NCBI RefSeq assembly: GCF_913776855.1
Contig: NZ_CAJYQD010000014.1
Span: forward strand, 124,001 to 188,000
Length of the DNA: 64,000 bases
DNA from: an uncultured Sphingomonas sp.
GTDB taxonomy: Bacteria; Pseudomonadota; Alphaproteobacteria; Sphingomonadales; Sphingomonadaceae
Reading direction: 5' to 3'
Shown here piece after piece: positions 18,017-27,835 of the stretch (positions are counted from its first letter, which is position 1; each line of letters opens with the position of its first letter). Below the pieces are notes generated by a model. The model was not told the DNA's origin. It searched no databases and saw only the letters and a list, made by a program, of their open reading frames with translations. The translations under genes were made by a program, and so were the position numbers.

Positions 18017-19116
18017 CCTATCTCGATTATCAGGCGACGACTCCGCTCGCTCCCGAAGCCTTTGACGCGATGGTGCCGTGGTTGCGCGATGCCCATGCCA
18101 ACCCGCACTCCCCCCACCGCGAAGGTCGGCGCGCCAAGGCGGCCGTCGAGGTGGCGCGGGGGCAGGTCGCGGCGGCGCTGGGCGCGGACGGCGGGCGGCT
18201 GTTCTTCACCAGCGGCGCGACCGAGGCGGCAAACTGGGCGATTACCGGCACCTTCGAGCGGTTGCGGGCGCACCGGCCGAAAGTGGTGACGATCGCGACC
18301 GAACATGCCTGTGTCCTCGATACGGCGCAGGCATTGGTGATACGGGGGGCGGAGGTCGTGGTGCTGCCGGTCGGGCGGGACGGGCTGGTCGACCGCGATG
18401 CCGCCGTCGCCGCAATCGACGGGCGCACGGCGATCGTCGCGGCGATGCTGGTCAATAACGAGATCGGCGTGGTGCAGCCGATCGCCTGGCTGGGCGAACT
18501 GGCGCGGGCGGCGGGCGCGGTGATGTTTTGCGACGCGGTGCAGGGGTTCGGGCGGGTCGACCTGCCCCATGATGCCTGCGACCTGGTCGCGGTATCGGCG
18601 CACAAGGTGTACGGCCCGAAGGGGATCGGTGCGCTGTGGGTGCGCGAAGGGGCGGAACCGGCCACGATCCTGCATGGCGGCGGGCAGGAGGGCGGCCTGC
18701 GCTCGGGTACGCTCAGCCCCGCGCTCTGTGTCGGCTTCGGCGTTGCGGCAGGATTGCTGGATGCCGCGGACCGGTCGCACGCGACGCGGTTGTGGTCGGT
18801 CGCGCGCGGCATCCTGTCGGGGCCGGACTGGATGCTGCACGGCAGCGAGGATCGGCGCTGGCACGGAAACCTGAACGTGCGGATGGAAGGCCTCGACGTC
18901 GCGCGGTTGATGAGCGAGTGCCGCGCCATCGCTTTTTCCGCCGGATCGGCCTGTTCCAGCGGATCGGGCCGCAGCAGCCACGTGCTGCGCGCGCTGGGGC
19001 TTAACGAGCGCGAGGCGCGGTCGTCGGTGCGGATCGGTTATGGGCGCTACACAGGGGAGGAGGAACTGGTGCAGGCATTGCAGGCGATCGACCAAGCCGC
19101 GCGGGGGCAGCGATGA
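18013..19116 (+). CDS. Cysteine desulfurase (NifS/IscS class V aminotransferase), copy 2
   Basis: A 367-residue paralogue of the preceding gene. It starts TYLDYQATTPLAP, has the PLP lysine in AVSAHKVYGPKG and the cysteine loop SAGSACSSGSG. The GTG start at 18013 overlaps the stop of copy 1 (GTGA), so the two proteins are translationally coupled. This copy carries longer middle segments and is nearer to IscS in length. Both copies keep the catalytic lysine and cysteine, so neither is an obvious pseudo-enzyme; they could form a heterodimer or serve different acceptors. Confidence 0.9.
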   Translation: MTYLDYQATTPLAPEAFDAMVPWLRDAHANPHSPHREGRRAKAAVEVARGQVAAALGADGGRLFFTSGATEAANWAITGTFERLRAHRPKVVTIATEHACVLDTAQALVIRGAEVVVLPVGRDGLVDRDAAVAAIDGRTAIVAAMLVNNEIGVVQPIAWLGELARAAGAVMFCDAVQGFGRVDLPHDACDLVAVSAHKVYGPKGIGALWVREGAEPATILHGGGQEGGLRSGTLSPALCVGFGVAAGLLDAADRSHATRLWSVARGILSGPDWMLHGSEDRRWHGNLNVRMEGLDVARLMSECRAIAFSAGSACSSGSGRSSHVLRALGLNEREARSSVRIGYGRYTGEEELVQALQAIDQAARGQR

Positions 19117-19439
19117 TCGTTCGCTTCGTGCGCGCCAATGGACAGGTGGAGGAAGCGCGGGGGGCGTCGGGTGACCGGCTGCTCGATCTGGCGCAGGCGT
19201 ATGACCTGCCGCTGGAGGGGACGTGCGGCGGGCAGATGGCCTGTTCGACCTGCCATGTCATCGTCGATCCCGCGGACTTCGCACGCATGGCTCCCGCGAG
19301 CGAAGAGGAGGAGGATATGCTGGACTTTGCGGAGGGTGCCGTCGCGACCAGCCGGCTGGCGTGTCAGATCGTGCTGGACGAATCGCTGGACGGCCTGACG
19401 GTGCGGGTGCCGGCGGCGGCGCGGGATGCGCGGCGGTAG
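19113..19439 (+). CDS. [2Fe-2S] ferredoxin (adrenodoxin/ISC type)
   Basis: A 108-residue ferredoxin. The cluster ligands are visible as CGGQMACSTC (C-x5-C-x2-C) and the distal cysteine in RLACQIV, the spacing of vertebrate-type/ISC ferredoxins. The acidic stretch EEEEDMLDF matches the partner-interaction helix. It overlaps the second desulfurase (ATGA at 19113-19116) and likely supplies electrons for Fe-S assembly. Confidence 0.9.
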   Translation: MIVRFVRANGQVEEARGASGDRLLDLAQAYDLPLEGTCGGQMACSTCHVIVDPADFARMAPASEEEEDMLDFAEGAVATSRLACQIVLDESLDGLTVRVPAAARDARR

Positions 19440-19790
19440 CGTTCGGCGAGCAGGACGCCGAGCGCACCGGCGGCATAGGCCACGAAGTCCTTGGCGATCG
19501 AACCCGCTGCCCAGAATGATCCGCGCCCAGCGATTGCCGGCCAGGCCGATATGGTCGAGCAAACGGAAATACTGGCCGAACTCGATCGCGACGGCGGTGA
19601 GCAAGGCAAGCAGCGTTGCGGGCATCACGCCCAGCCGGGTGATCGTCCGCAGACCGGCATAGACCAGCACCACCGCCAGCGCATCGCCGACATAGGGCCG
19701 CACGATCGCATCGCGCACGAACAGCGCGATCAGGATTTCGCTCAGCAACAGCGCGCACGTCAGTGCGGCATATCCCCTGTCGAACCGCAT
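19364..19790 (-). pseudogene. DUF2809 membrane protein gene with a frameshift
   Basis: Reading leftward from ATG 19790 the frame encodes a hydrophobic protein with several membrane spans (YAALTCALLLSEILIALFV, then further segments) and the DUF2809-like stretch EFGQYFRLL...GNRWARIILGS. At about 19496-19505 the coding signal jumps frame: the natural continuation IAKDFVAYAAGALGVLLAE lies in the next frame, which stops at 19364. One extra base in the GGG of 19503-19505 explains the shift (GS-GF becomes GSGSIAKDF if one G is removed). It may be a true pseudogene or a sequencing error. The 3' end overlaps the ferredoxin gene on the other strand. Confidence 0.65.
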
Positions 19791-19883
19791 CGCGTTCCTC
19801 CCGTATCGGCCCGTGCCATGGCGTGCGACGTGCCGCGATGCAACCGCTTGCCCCGACCCTGCCCCGCGGCCTAAAGACCCGCG

Positions 19884-21335
19884 ATGACCGTGAACGTCGA
19901 TATGGGGACGGACCCGGCGGGCAAGACCGTTCCCCTTGATCTCGAAGAATTATTGGCCACCCGACTGCTGGTGCAGGGTAATTCGGGGTCGGGAAAGTCG
20001 CATCTGCTGCGCCGGTTGCTGGAGCGCAGCGCCGGCCATGTGCAGCAGGTGGTGATCGATCCCGAAGGCGATTTCGTCACGCTGGCCGGCGCGTACGGCC
20101 ATGTCGTGATCGAGGCGGCCGACCATAGCGAGCGCGAGGTCGCCAAGTTCGCGACGCGCGCGCGCGAACATCGCGCATCGGTGGTGCTGAGCCTGGAGGG
20201 GCTGGAGGCCGAAGGGCAGATGAAATGCGCCGCGTCGTTCCTGAACGCGCTGTTCGATGCACCCCGCGAGCATTGGTATCCGGCGCTGGTGGTGGTCGAC
20301 GAAGCGCAACTGTTCGCCCCGGCGGGCGGCGGCGAGGTGGTCGAGGAGGTACGTCGCGCGTCGCTGTCGGCGATGACCAACCTGATGTGTCGTGGGCGCA
20401 AGCGCGGCCTTGCCGGCGTGATCGCGACGCAGCGGCTGGCGAAGCTCGCCAAGAACGTCGCGGCCGAGGCGTCGAACTTCCTGATGGGGCGGACCTTCCT
20501 CGACATCGACATGGCGCGCGCCGCGGACCTGCTGGGCATGGAGCGGCGGCAGGCGGAGGCGATCCGTGATCTGCAGCGCGGGCACTTCCTCGCGCTGGGG
20601 CCGGCGGTGTCGCGGCGTCCGCTGTCGATCAAGATCGGGCCGGTGCAGACCTCGGCGCGTAGCGGCAGTCCCAAGCTGACGCCGCTGCCGACCGCGCCGG
20701 TGGCCGACATCAAGGACCTGTTGCTCGCCCCGGTCGAGGCGATGCTGCCGCTGGGACCGCCGATCCGCCACGTCGCACCGCCGGAGGCAGTGGAGGCCGC
20801 CATCGCCGCGCCGCCCCGGCCGAGCGTCGCGCCCGACCTTCCCGAACGGTCGGCGGACGAAACCGACACGATCGTCGCCGATGTGCTGCGCGCGCTGGTG
20901 GAGGATGAGGGCGATCAGCAGCGCGCGGCGGCGGTGCTGTATCAGGATTTCGACGTGCGCTGCCGCATGGTCGGCTTGGGCCGGCCGCCGCTCGACCTGC
21001 CCGCTTTCACCCGGCGACTGGCCTGTGCGCGGGCCGGAATCTATGATGCGCCGGATGCGGACTGGGCACAGGCGCTGGCGATCGCCGATGTGCTGCCCGA
21101 CGATATGCTGGGCGCGTTCATGTTGATCGCGCGGGCGGCGCGCGAGGGGCGGCCGTGCCCCAGCGATGCGGAGATCGCGCGGACCTATGGCACCAGCTCG
21201 CTGGGAAGGGTGAAGCGGATGCTGGCCTATATCGAGGGGCGTGATCTGCTGGTGTGCCGGATCGATCTTGCGGGGAAACGGTCGATCGCGCTGCCGCATC
21301 TGGGGTGGACGACGGAAGCGGCGGAAGCGGCGTAA
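19884..21335 (+). CDS. HerA-like ATP-binding protein (DUF87)
   Basis: A 483-residue P-loop ATPase of the HerA/FtsK superfamily. Walker A is GNSGSGKS at residues 32-39; Walker B is ALVVVDEAQLF; an arginine-rich GRKRGLAGVIATQR follows as sensor region. The N-terminal core (about 1-260) is followed by a Pro-rich linker and a C-terminal helical part with a winged-helix-like ending (SDAEIARTYGTSSLGRVKRM). HerA-type ATPases usually translocate DNA with the NurA nuclease, but no NurA-like gene is adjacent, so the role is open. The gene is transcribed alone and ends at a hairpin shared with the aminopeptidase. Confidence 0.83.
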   Translation: MTVNVDMGTDPAGKTVPLDLEELLATRLLVQGNSGSGKSHLLRRLLERSAGHVQQVVIDPEGDFVTLAGAYGHVVIEAADHSEREVAKFATRAREHRASVVLSLEGLEAEGQMKCAASFLNALFDAPREHWYPALVVVDEAQLFAPAGGGEVVEEVRRASLSAMTNLMCRGRKRGLAGVIATQRLAKLAKNVAAEASNFLMGRTFLDIDMARAADLLGMERRQAEAIRDLQRGHFLALGPAVSRRPLSIKIGPVQTSARSGSPKLTPLPTAPVADIKDLLLAPVEAMLPLGPPIRHVAPPEAVEAAIAAPPRPSVAPDLPERSADETDTIVADVLRALVEDEGDQQRAAAVLYQDFDVRCRMVGLGRPPLDLPAFTRRLACARAGIYDAPDADWAQALAIADVLPDDMLGAFMLIARAAREGRPCPSDAEIARTYGTSSLGRVKRMLAYIEGRDLLVCRIDLAGKRSIALPHLGWTTEAAEAA

Positions 21336-21338
21336 CGC

Positions 21339-21359
21339 TCCTCCCCGTGCCGGGGAGGA
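21339..21359. terminator. Bidirectional hairpin terminator
   Basis: TCCTCCCC, loop GTGCC and GGGGAGGA form a perfect 8-bp stem, followed by AATTT. It lies in the 26 bases between the convergent HerA-like ATPase and aminopeptidase genes. Confidence 0.7.
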
Positions 21360-21361
21360 AT

Positions 21362-22744
21362 TTAGTGCCGCCCGTACCGGTCCTTCAGCAGCCGCCATGC
21401 CGCGCGCAGGCCATATGCCTCGCCGCCCTTTGCCCGGCCCGGCTTCGCCGCCGCGCGCCAGGCGAAGGTGTCGAGATGCGCCCACACGGTGCCCGGCGTC
21501 ACGAAGCGGCGGAGGAACAGTGCGGCGGTGACCGCGCCGGCCATGCCGCCTTCGGGCGCGTTGACCATGTCGGCGATGTCCGATTTCAGCAGGTTGTCAT
21601 AGCCGTCCCATAGCGGCATCCGCCACAACGGGTCGCTCTCCGCGGTACCGGCGGCGAGCAGGTCGGCGGCGAGCGTTTCGTCGTTTGCGAAGGTCGCGGG
21701 CAGGTCAGGCCCCAGCGCAACCCGCGCCGCCCCGGTCAGGGTCGCGAAGTCGATCAGCAGTTCGGGCGTCTCCTCGCACGCGCGGGTGAGTGCATCACCG
21801 AGGATCAGCCGCCCTTCGGCATCGGTGTTGGTATTCTCGACCGTCAGCCCCTTGCGGCTGTTCAGCACGTCGCCGGGGCGGAAGGCGTCGCCCGACACGC
21901 TGTTCTCGACCGCGGGGATCAGCAGGTGGAGGCGGATCGGCAGGTGCGTTTCCATTACCAGCCCGGCGAGCGCGAGGGCGTGCGCCGCGCCACCCATATC
22001 CTTCTTCATCAGCCGCATTCCCGCCGAAGGCTTGATGTCGAGGCCCCCGCTGTCGAAGCACACGCCCTTGCCGACCAGGGCGACCTTTGGGTGCGCGGGA
22101 TCGCCCCAGGTCAGTTCGATCAGGCGCGGCTCGCGGCCCTTCGCCGCCGCCTTTCCGACGGCGTGGATCATCGGATAGCCGGTTACGAGGTCGCGGCCGG
22201 TGGTGATGGTGACGGTCGCGCCGTGCGCCTGGCCCATCGCCTTCGCTTCGGCGGCGAGTTCGGCGGGGCCGAGATCGGCAGCGGCGGTGTTGACGAGATC
22301 GCGGACGCGGGCGGTCGCGGCGGCCTGGCGCAGCGCTTCGTCGATCTGCGCCGGATCGCGCGACAGGAGGATGCGCGGGGCGTCGTCCTCCGCCTTCCGA
22401 TACCGGGTGAAGCGATATTGCGCGGTGGCCCAGCCGAGCTTCGCTGCGCCCGGCGTGCCGGTGGCGAGGCGGTAATTGCCGGGCGGGAGCTGGGCGGGGA
22501 GGTGGGCGAGACACCAAGGAGTCAGCGTCGTGGTGTCGGCGACGATGGTTACGACGGACCAATCGTCGGGCTGCTCGCCGGGCAGCGTAGCGACCTTGCC
22601 GGGCTTTGCGGTGAGGCGTTGGGCGGTGACGGCGGCGCGGATGCGCGGGGGTTGCCGTATCAACCACGTGTCGAAGCCGGCAGGATCGATCAGGTGGAGA
22701 GTGTGGGCGTCCTGCCCCCGGTCGGCGGTGATCGTCGGTGTCAT
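21362..22744 (-). CDS. Leucyl aminopeptidase family protein (M17)
   Basis: A 460-residue M17 metallopeptidase. The C-terminal catalytic domain carries the metal-binding GKGVCFDSGGLDIKP, the lysine/aspartate stretch KKDMGGAAH and the M17 signature NTDAEGRLILGDAL. It cleaves N-terminal residues from peptides using two metal ions. The N-terminal domain is divergent, as usual for this branch. ATG 22744 (MTPTITAD) is chosen; a longer in-frame form begins at 22768. No partner gene is obvious. Confidence 0.92.
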   Translation of the reverse strand: MTPTITADRGQDAHTLHLIDPAGFDTWLIRQPPRIRAAVTAQRLTAKPGKVATLPGEQPDDWSVVTIVADTTTLTPWCLAHLPAQLPPGNYRLATGTPGAAKLGWATAQYRFTRYRKAEDDAPRILLSRDPAQIDEALRQAAATARVRDLVNTAAADLGPAELAAEAKAMGQAHGATVTITTGRDLVTGYPMIHAVGKAAAKGREPRLIELTWGDPAHPKVALVGKGVCFDSGGLDIKPSAGMRLMKKDMGGAAHALALAGLVMETHLPIRLHLLIPAVENSVSGDAFRPGDVLNSRKGLTVENTNTDAEGRLILGDALTRACEETPELLIDFATLTGAARVALGPDLPATFANDETLAADLLAAGTAESDPLWRMPLWDGYDNLLKSDIADMVNAPEGGMAGAVTAALFLRRFVTPGTVWAHLDTFAWRAAAKPGRAKGGEAYGLRAAWRLLKDRYGRH

Positions 22745-22782
22745 GAGGTGGATGTAGGACCGACCCATGGATCAGCGCAATC

Positions 22783-22914
22783 CTCCCCGGCACGGGGAGG
22801 GGGACCAGCGAACCTGGTGGAGAGGGGTGCCCTCCTCCACTACGCGTGCGTTGCGCTGCGATCCCCCTCCACCAGCCTTCGGCTGGTCCCCCTCCCCGCA
22901 AGCGGGGAGGATCT
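22783..22914. repeat. Intergenic inverted-repeat cluster
   Basis: The gap between the aminopeptidase start and the rimO stop contains complementary blocks: CCTCCCCGGCACGGGGAGG, GGGGACCAGCGAACCTGG, CTCCACCAGCCTTCGG, CTGGTCCCCCTCCCC and CCGCAAGCGGGGAGG. They can fold as nested hairpins, the last followed by ATCTTTT. This looks like a sphingomonad palindromic repeat array. The part next to rimO may act as its terminator. Confidence 0.6.
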
Positions 22915-22915
22915 T

Positions 22916-24247
22916 TTAGCTGACCGGTACCCCGTACAGATCGTGTTCGTCGGCGTCCTCGACCTCGACCTTGACGATGTCGCCCTGTGCCAGATGGCCG
23001 GCATCGCGCAGGAAGACTTCGCCATCGATGCCCGGCGCATCCGCCGTGCTGCGGCCGGTCGCGCCGCCCTCTTCGCCGACCTCATCGATGATGACGTCGA
23101 TGGTGCGGCCGATCTTGGCGGCGAGCTTGGCGGCCGAGATCGCGGCGGTTTTTTCCATGATCCGGGCATAGCGCTCTTCCTTGACCGCTTCCGGCACCGG
23201 ATCGGGCAAGGCATTGGCGGCGGCGCCCTCGACCGGTTCGAAGCGGAAGGCGCCCACGCGGTCGAGCTGCGCCTCGTCCAGCCAGTCGAGCAGATATTGG
23301 AAGTCGGCTTCGGTTTCGCCGGGGAAACCGACGACGAAGGACGATCGGATCGCGATGTCCGGGCACACTTCACGCCAGCCGCGCAGCCGCTCCAGCACCT
23401 TCGCATCGTTGGCGGGGCGCTTCATCGCCTTCAGCACATTGGGGGAGGCGTGCTGGAACGGAATGTCGAGATAGGGCAGCACCAGCCCCTCCGCCATCAG
23501 CGGGATGACGCTGTCGACATGGGGGTAGGGATAGACATAGTGCAGCCGGACCCACGGCGCGATCTGCCCAAGCTCGCGGGCAAGGTCGGTCATGTGCGGC
23601 ACGACCTCACGCCCCTTCCATGCGCGGGGTTCGCGGCGGATGTCGATGCCATAGGCCGAGGTATCCTGGCTGATGACCAGCAATTCCTTCGTCCCCGCCG
23701 CGACCAGCTTTTCCGCCTCGCGCAGGATCGCGTCGGGCCGGCGGCTGATCAGTTCGCCGCGGATCGACGGAATGATGCAGAAGGAGCAGCGGTGGTTGCA
23801 GCCTTCCGAAATCTTCAGATAGCTATAGTGACGCGGCGTCAGCTTCAGCCCGCTTTCGGGCACCAGATCGACGAAGGGCGACGGGATCGGCGGCGCAGCC
23901 TCATGCACCGCCTCCACCACCTGTTCATACTGGTGCGCGCCGGTCACGGCCAACACCTGTGGGAAGCGGGCACGGATCGTTTCCGCCTCCTGCCCCATGC
24001 AGCCGGTCACGATGACGCGGCCGTTTTCGGCAATCGCCTCTCCGATCGCTTCCAGCGATTCTTCCTTGGCGGAATCGAGGAAGCCGCAGGTGTTGACCAG
24101 CACGACGTCCGCCCCGGCATAGTCGGGCGACATCTGATAGCCGTCGCTGCGCAGTTTCGTCAGGATGCGTTCGCTGTCGACGAGGTTCTTGGGACAGCCG
24201 AGCGAAACCATCCCGACACGGGGGGGCGAAGGAAGACGAGTTGCCAT
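22916..24247 (-). CDS. rimO: Ribosomal protein uS12 methylthiotransferase
   Basis: A 443-residue radical SAM methylthiotransferase. The N-terminal UPF0004 domain has [13 protein letters not shown] with its first cysteine, NTCGF and TGCMGQ, three cysteines of an auxiliary [4Fe-4S] cluster. The radical SAM motif is CNHRCSFC. The C-terminal TRAM domain follows. LGCPKN and [14 protein letters not shown] separate RimO from MiaB. It adds a methylthio group to an aspartate of ribosomal protein S12. It starts at ATG 24247 and is monocistronic here. Confidence 0.96.
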   Translation of the reverse strand: MATRLPSPPRVGMVSLGCPKNLVDSERILTKLRSDGYQMSPDYAGADVVLVNTCGFLDSAKEESLEAIGEAIAENGRVIVTGCMGQEAETIRARFPQVLAVTGAHQYEQVVEAVHEAAPPIPSPFVDLVPESGLKLTPRHYSYLKISEGCNHRCSFCIIPSIRGELISRRPDAILREAEKLVAAGTKELLVISQDTSAYGIDIRREPRAWKGREVVPHMTDLARELGQIAPWVRLHYVYPYPHVDSVIPLMAEGLVLPYLDIPFQHASPNVLKAMKRPANDAKVLERLRGWREVCPDIAIRSSFVVGFPGETEADFQYLLDWLDEAQLDRVGAFRFEPVEGAAANALPDPVPEAVKEERYARIMEKTAAISAAKLAAKIGRTIDVIIDEVGEEGGATGRSTADAPGIDGEVFLRDAGHLAQGDIVKVEVEDADEHDLYGVPVS

Positions 24248-24314
24248 GATCGCCGGGCTATATAGCGATTTTGCGGCAAAACGATAGGGGCGCGTGGGTG
24301 GGCGCCGCCGGTCG

Positions 24315-25325
24315 TTATCGTGTCACCACTTCGACGATCATGTCACCGTGCTGCAGGGTTTGCACTTCGGGGCTGTCGAACCGGAGCTTCCCGTCGCCGC
24401 GATAGACCCGCAGGCCTAGTCCGGTCGTGATCGCCGACAGCGGCTGGCCGACCTCGTGCGGGGCGACCGGTCGTTCGGCCAGCGCCACCGGCCCGCCGAT
24501 CGAGGCGAGGTCGAGCAGATAGTCGGCGATGTGCGGCCCCTTGCACGACCCGGCGAGCAGCAGCCCGGCAAAGCTGACCGGGTTGATGACCGTCGTGGCA
24601 CCGGCGGCGCGGGCGGGAAATTCGTTATCCTCCGCTTTGACGATTACGCTGATCGTCAGGGCCGGGGCCAGGTGGCGTGCGGTCAGCGTCACCAGGATCG
24701 ACGTATCGTCGCGGCCGGTCGCGACGATCAGCGCGCGGGCCTTTGCGACGCACACATCGTTCAGTGTCGCATCGCGCGTCGCATCGGCCTGCAGCACGAT
24801 GCAGCCCAGTTTCTGCGCGGCATCGATATTGGCGGCGACCGGATCGATCACGACGATCCGCCGCGCATCCTCGCCCCGCGCGATCAGTTCGTCGATCGCC
24901 TCCGAACCCGTCTTTCCGAACCCGGCGACGACGATGTGCCCGGTCAGCTTTTCCTGCAACAGCGCCATGCGCCAACGCTCCCAACTGCGTCGAAGGACGA
25001 ATTGATAGGTCGTGCCGATGAACAGCAGCACGACGAACACCCGGATCGGCGACACGATCAACGCATCGAACAGCCGGGCGCGTTCGGTGACCGGTGCGAT
25101 GTCGCCATAGCCGGTGGTCGTGATCGAAATCATCGTGAAATAGATGACGTCGATAAAGCTGACCGACCCGTCGTAATTGTCGCGCAAGCCTTCGCGGTCG
25201 AACCAGTGGACCCCGATCGCGATCCCGACCAGCCCCAGCACCGCGACGACCCGCCACAGGATCGACGCCCAGACCGGCAGCGACGACGATTGTCGCAGGA
25301 TCGCGCGCCGGCCCGGCGACTTCAC
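24315..25325 (-). CDS. Two-TM potassium channel with RCK (TrkA-N) domain
   Basis: A 336-residue channel protein. Two membrane helices (about residues 16-38 and 80-105) flank the pore loop with the K+ filter TTTGYGD. The cytosolic part has the Rossmann RCK motif [12 protein letters not shown] and then a TrkA-C-like C-terminal lobe. This resembles MthK/Kch-type ligand-gated K+ channels. The GTG start (25325) overlaps the stop of the M23 peptidase gene (GTGA), so translation is coupled to an envelope protein gene. Confidence 0.9.
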   Translation of the reverse strand: MKSPGRRAILRQSSSLPVWASILWRVVAVLGLVGIAIGVHWFDREGLRDNYDGSVSFIDVIYFTMISITTTGYGDIAPVTERARLFDALIVSPIRVFVVLLFIGTTYQFVLRRSWERWRMALLQEKLTGHIVVAGFGKTGSEAIDELIARGEDARRIVVIDPVAANIDAAQKLGCIVLQADATRDATLNDVCVAKARALIVATGRDDTSILVTLTARHLAPALTISVIVKAEDNEFPARAAGATTVINPVSFAGLLLAGSCKGPHIADYLLDLASIGGPVALAERPVAPHEVGQPLSAITTGLGLRVYRGDGKLRFDSPEVQTLQHGDMIVEVVTR

Positions 25326-26398
25326 CGGCGCGGCAACCGGGTGAGCGGATCGACCGGCGTACGGCCCGAGCGCATCTCGAAATGTACCATCGGTCGGTCG
25401 GCAAAGCCCGAATCGCCGGACAACGCGATTTTCTGCCCCTTCTTCACCGCCTGGCCCCGCTGGACCAGCAGCTGGCTGGCGTGGCCGTACACGCTCGTCA
25501 GCCCGCCGCCGTGGCGGATGATGACCACGCCGCCCAGGCCGGGTACGCCGGTCCCGACATAGGCGACGGTGCCGTCCGCCGCCGCGCCGATCGGGGTGTC
25601 CATCGGCACCGCGATCTTGATGCCGTCGTTGCGCTCCCCGCTCGCCCCGGCGCCGAAGCGTTTGTAGAGGCGCCCGTCGACCGGCCAGGCAAAGGTGCCG
25701 GGCGTGGTAGTCGGCGCGGCGATCGCGGCGGTCGACGGCAGCACGCGGCGAGGCGAGGTGACCGCCACTGCCGGCCTTTCGTTCGGCCGGATCGCCGGTT
25801 CACCGCCAGTCAGGATGTCGTCGATGTCGAGCCGGAACGCGGCGGCACGCTCGGCAGCGGAGCGGGGCAGCGCATCGCCGGGGATCAGGATCCGCTGGCC
25901 GGTGCGAAGGATATAGGGTTCGGTGAGGCCGTTGGCGGTGACGATCCGCGACCAGTCAACGCCGTAGGCACGGGCGATGGCGATCCCCGTCTCCCCCTCA
26001 TGCACCGTGTGATAGCGCCCGCCAGGAATGGTCAGCCGCTGGCCGGCGCGGATGGTGAAGGGGGCGGGCAGGGTGTTGGCGCGAGCGATGGCTTCCGACC
26101 CGGCACCGGTCGCATTGGCGACGCCGCGGAGCGTATCGCCCGGCCGCACGACATAGACGCTGTCGGCGATGGTGCGGGCATTGGCGTTCACCCGCCGTGC
26201 TTCCCATGCCGGCGGGGCGGACGGAAGCGCGGTGACGCCATCCCCCTGCGGCCGGGTCGCGGGGGGGGTATCGGGGGCGGCGACCGGCGGTGCCTGCGGC
26301 AGGGCGGGTGCGGGATCGTAGCCGGGAGAGGCGGGAATGCACCCGCTCACCGCGCCCATGACGATCAGCGCCACCGCGCCCCGCGTTCCGACCCTCAT
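25322..26398 (-). CDS. LysM and M23 family lipoprotein (NlpD-like)
   Basis: A 358-residue lipoprotein. The N-terminal leader ends in the lipobox VSGC; two LysM modules follow (YVVRPGDTLRGV and YHTVHEGETGIAIAR), then a C-terminal M23 (LytM) domain. In the M23 domain the usual zinc-ligand H-x3-D is replaced by NDGIKIAVP, while GHASQL and MVHFEMR remain, so it may be a degenerate activator like NlpD/EnvC rather than an active endopeptidase. ATG 26398 is preceded by AAGGGGG. It overlaps the K+ channel gene and lies just downstream of serS. Confidence 0.88.
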   Translation of the reverse strand: MRVGTRGAVALIVMGAVSGCIPASPGYDPAPALPQAPPVAAPDTPPATRPQGDGVTALPSAPPAWEARRVNANARTIADSVYVVRPGDTLRGVANATGAGSEAIARANTLPAPFTIRAGQRLTIPGGRYHTVHEGETGIAIARAYGVDWSRIVTANGLTEPYILRTGQRILIPGDALPRSAAERAAAFRLDIDDILTGGEPAIRPNERPAVAVTSPRRVLPSTAAIAAPTTTPGTFAWPVDGRLYKRFGAGASGERNDGIKIAVPMDTPIGAAADGTVAYVGTGVPGLGGVVIIRHGGGLTSVYGHASQLLVQRGQAVKKGQKIALSGDSGFADRPMVHFEMRSGRTPVDPLTRLPRR

Positions 26399-26462
26399 TG
26401 CCGCCCCCTTGCCTGCGATCCCGCCCGCGACCTTAACCATCGCGACGCTCACGGGAAAGGCG

Positions 26463-27740
26463 TCAGCCGTTCGGCGTCAGCACGTCCTGTCCGACATAGC
26501 GGCGCAACGCGTCGGGTACGACGACCGACCCGTCGGCCTGCTGGTAATTCTCCAGCACCGCGACCAGCGTGCGGCCGACCGCCAGTCCCGATCCGTTCAG
26601 GGTATGGACGAAGCGGGTCGCCTTCTCCCCCTCCGGCCGATAGCGCGCGTTCATCCGGCGCGCCTGGAAATCGGTGCAGGTCGAACAGCTCGAAATCTCG
26701 CGGTAGCGCTGCTGCCCCGGCAACCACACTTCGAGATCGTAGGTCCTGGCGGCGGTAAAGCCCATGTCGCCGGTACACAGCTTCATGCGACGGAACGGCA
26801 GGACCAGCCGGTTGAGGATGTCCTCGGCCGCCTGCGTCATCCGCTCATGCTCGGCTTCCGATTGGTCGGGGGTGGTGATCGACACCATTTCCGCCTTTTC
26901 GAACTGATGCTGGCGGATGAAGCCGCGCGTGTCGCGCCCGGCGGCACCGGCTTCGGACCGGAAACACATGGTGAGCGCGGTGAAGCGCAGCGGCAGTTCG
27001 CGCTCGGCCAGAATTTCACCGGCGACGATGTTGGTCAGCGACACTTCGGCGGTCGGGATCAGCCAGTGGTCGCCGGTGGTCCTGAACAGGTCCTCGGCGA
27101 ATTTGGGCAGCTGTCCGGTGCCGTACAGCGCCTCGCCACGCACCAGTACCGGAGGCACGACCTCCTCATAGCCATGGATGCCGGTCAGCGTATCGAGCAT
27201 GAACTGGCCCAGCGCCCGGTGCAGCTTGGCGGCGGCACCGCGCACCAGCGTAAAGCGCGCGCCCGACAGCTTGATCCCGGTTTCGAAATCGAGGCCGATC
27301 GCCGGACCGATGGCGTCATGCTCGGCGGGCGTGAAGCCGAAGGCGGTCGGGTCGCCGACCGTCTTTTCGACGACATTCTCGTCCTCGCCCGCACCCTGCG
27401 GCACATCGGCAAGCGGCAGGTTGGGAATCGACGCCAGCACGCCGTTCAACTCTTCACCAAGCTGGGCTTCTTCCGCCTCGACGGCAGGCATCCGTTCCTT
27501 GATCGCGGCGACTTCGGCCATCAGCGCGGCGGCGGTCTCCTCGTCACGCTTCGCCTTGGCTGCGCCGATCGCCTTCGACGCCTCGTTGCGGCGCGCCTGT
27601 GCCACCTGTACCTCGGTCAACAACGCGCGGCGGCGCTCGTCCAGCGCCACGATGTCTGCCGATCGCGGGTCGAGGCCGCGGCGGGCGAGGGCGGCGTCAA
27701 AGGCGGCGGGATCGTCGCGGATCAGGCGGATGTCGTGCAT
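26463..27740 (-). CDS. serS: Seryl-tRNA synthetase
   Basis: A 425-residue class II aminoacyl-tRNA synthetase. The N-terminal coiled-coil arm (about 30-105) binds the tRNA; class II motif 2 is visible as [15 protein letters not shown] and motif 3 as [20 protein letters not shown] 27740 ([10 protein letters not shown]) matches the universal SerRS start. It charges tRNA-Ser (and tRNA-Sec where present). The lipoprotein and K+ channel genes follow on the same strand after 64 bases. Confidence 0.97.
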   Translation of the reverse strand: MHDIRLIRDDPAAFDAALARRGLDPRSADIVALDERRRALLTEVQVAQARRNEASKAIGAAKAKRDEETAAALMAEVAAIKERMPAVEAEEAQLGEELNGVLASIPNLPLADVPQGAGEDENVVEKTVGDPTAFGFTPAEHDAIGPAIGLDFETGIKLSGARFTLVRGAAAKLHRALGQFMLDTLTGIHGYEEVVPPVLVRGEALYGTGQLPKFAEDLFRTTGDHWLIPTAEVSLTNIVAGEILAERELPLRFTALTMCFRSEAGAAGRDTRGFIRQHQFEKAEMVSITTPDQSEAEHERMTQAAEDILNRLVLPFRRMKLCTGDMGFTAARTYDLEVWLPGQQRYREISSCSTCTDFQARRMNARYRPEGEKATRFVHTLNGSGLAVGRTLVAVLENYQQADGSVVVPDALRRYVGQDVLTPNG

Positions 27741-27835
27741 GGCCGGGCTATGGCGAGGCACGCGAAGCCATGCAAGCCGCAACCGCCGCGCCCGGTGACG
27801 CGTTCATTCGCCGACAAGCCCCAAGGAGATGGACG

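Noticed and set aside
21926..24265. A 779-codon plus-strand frame over the aminopeptidase and rimO
   Set aside because: It crosses two well-supported genes in antisense and shows no domain.
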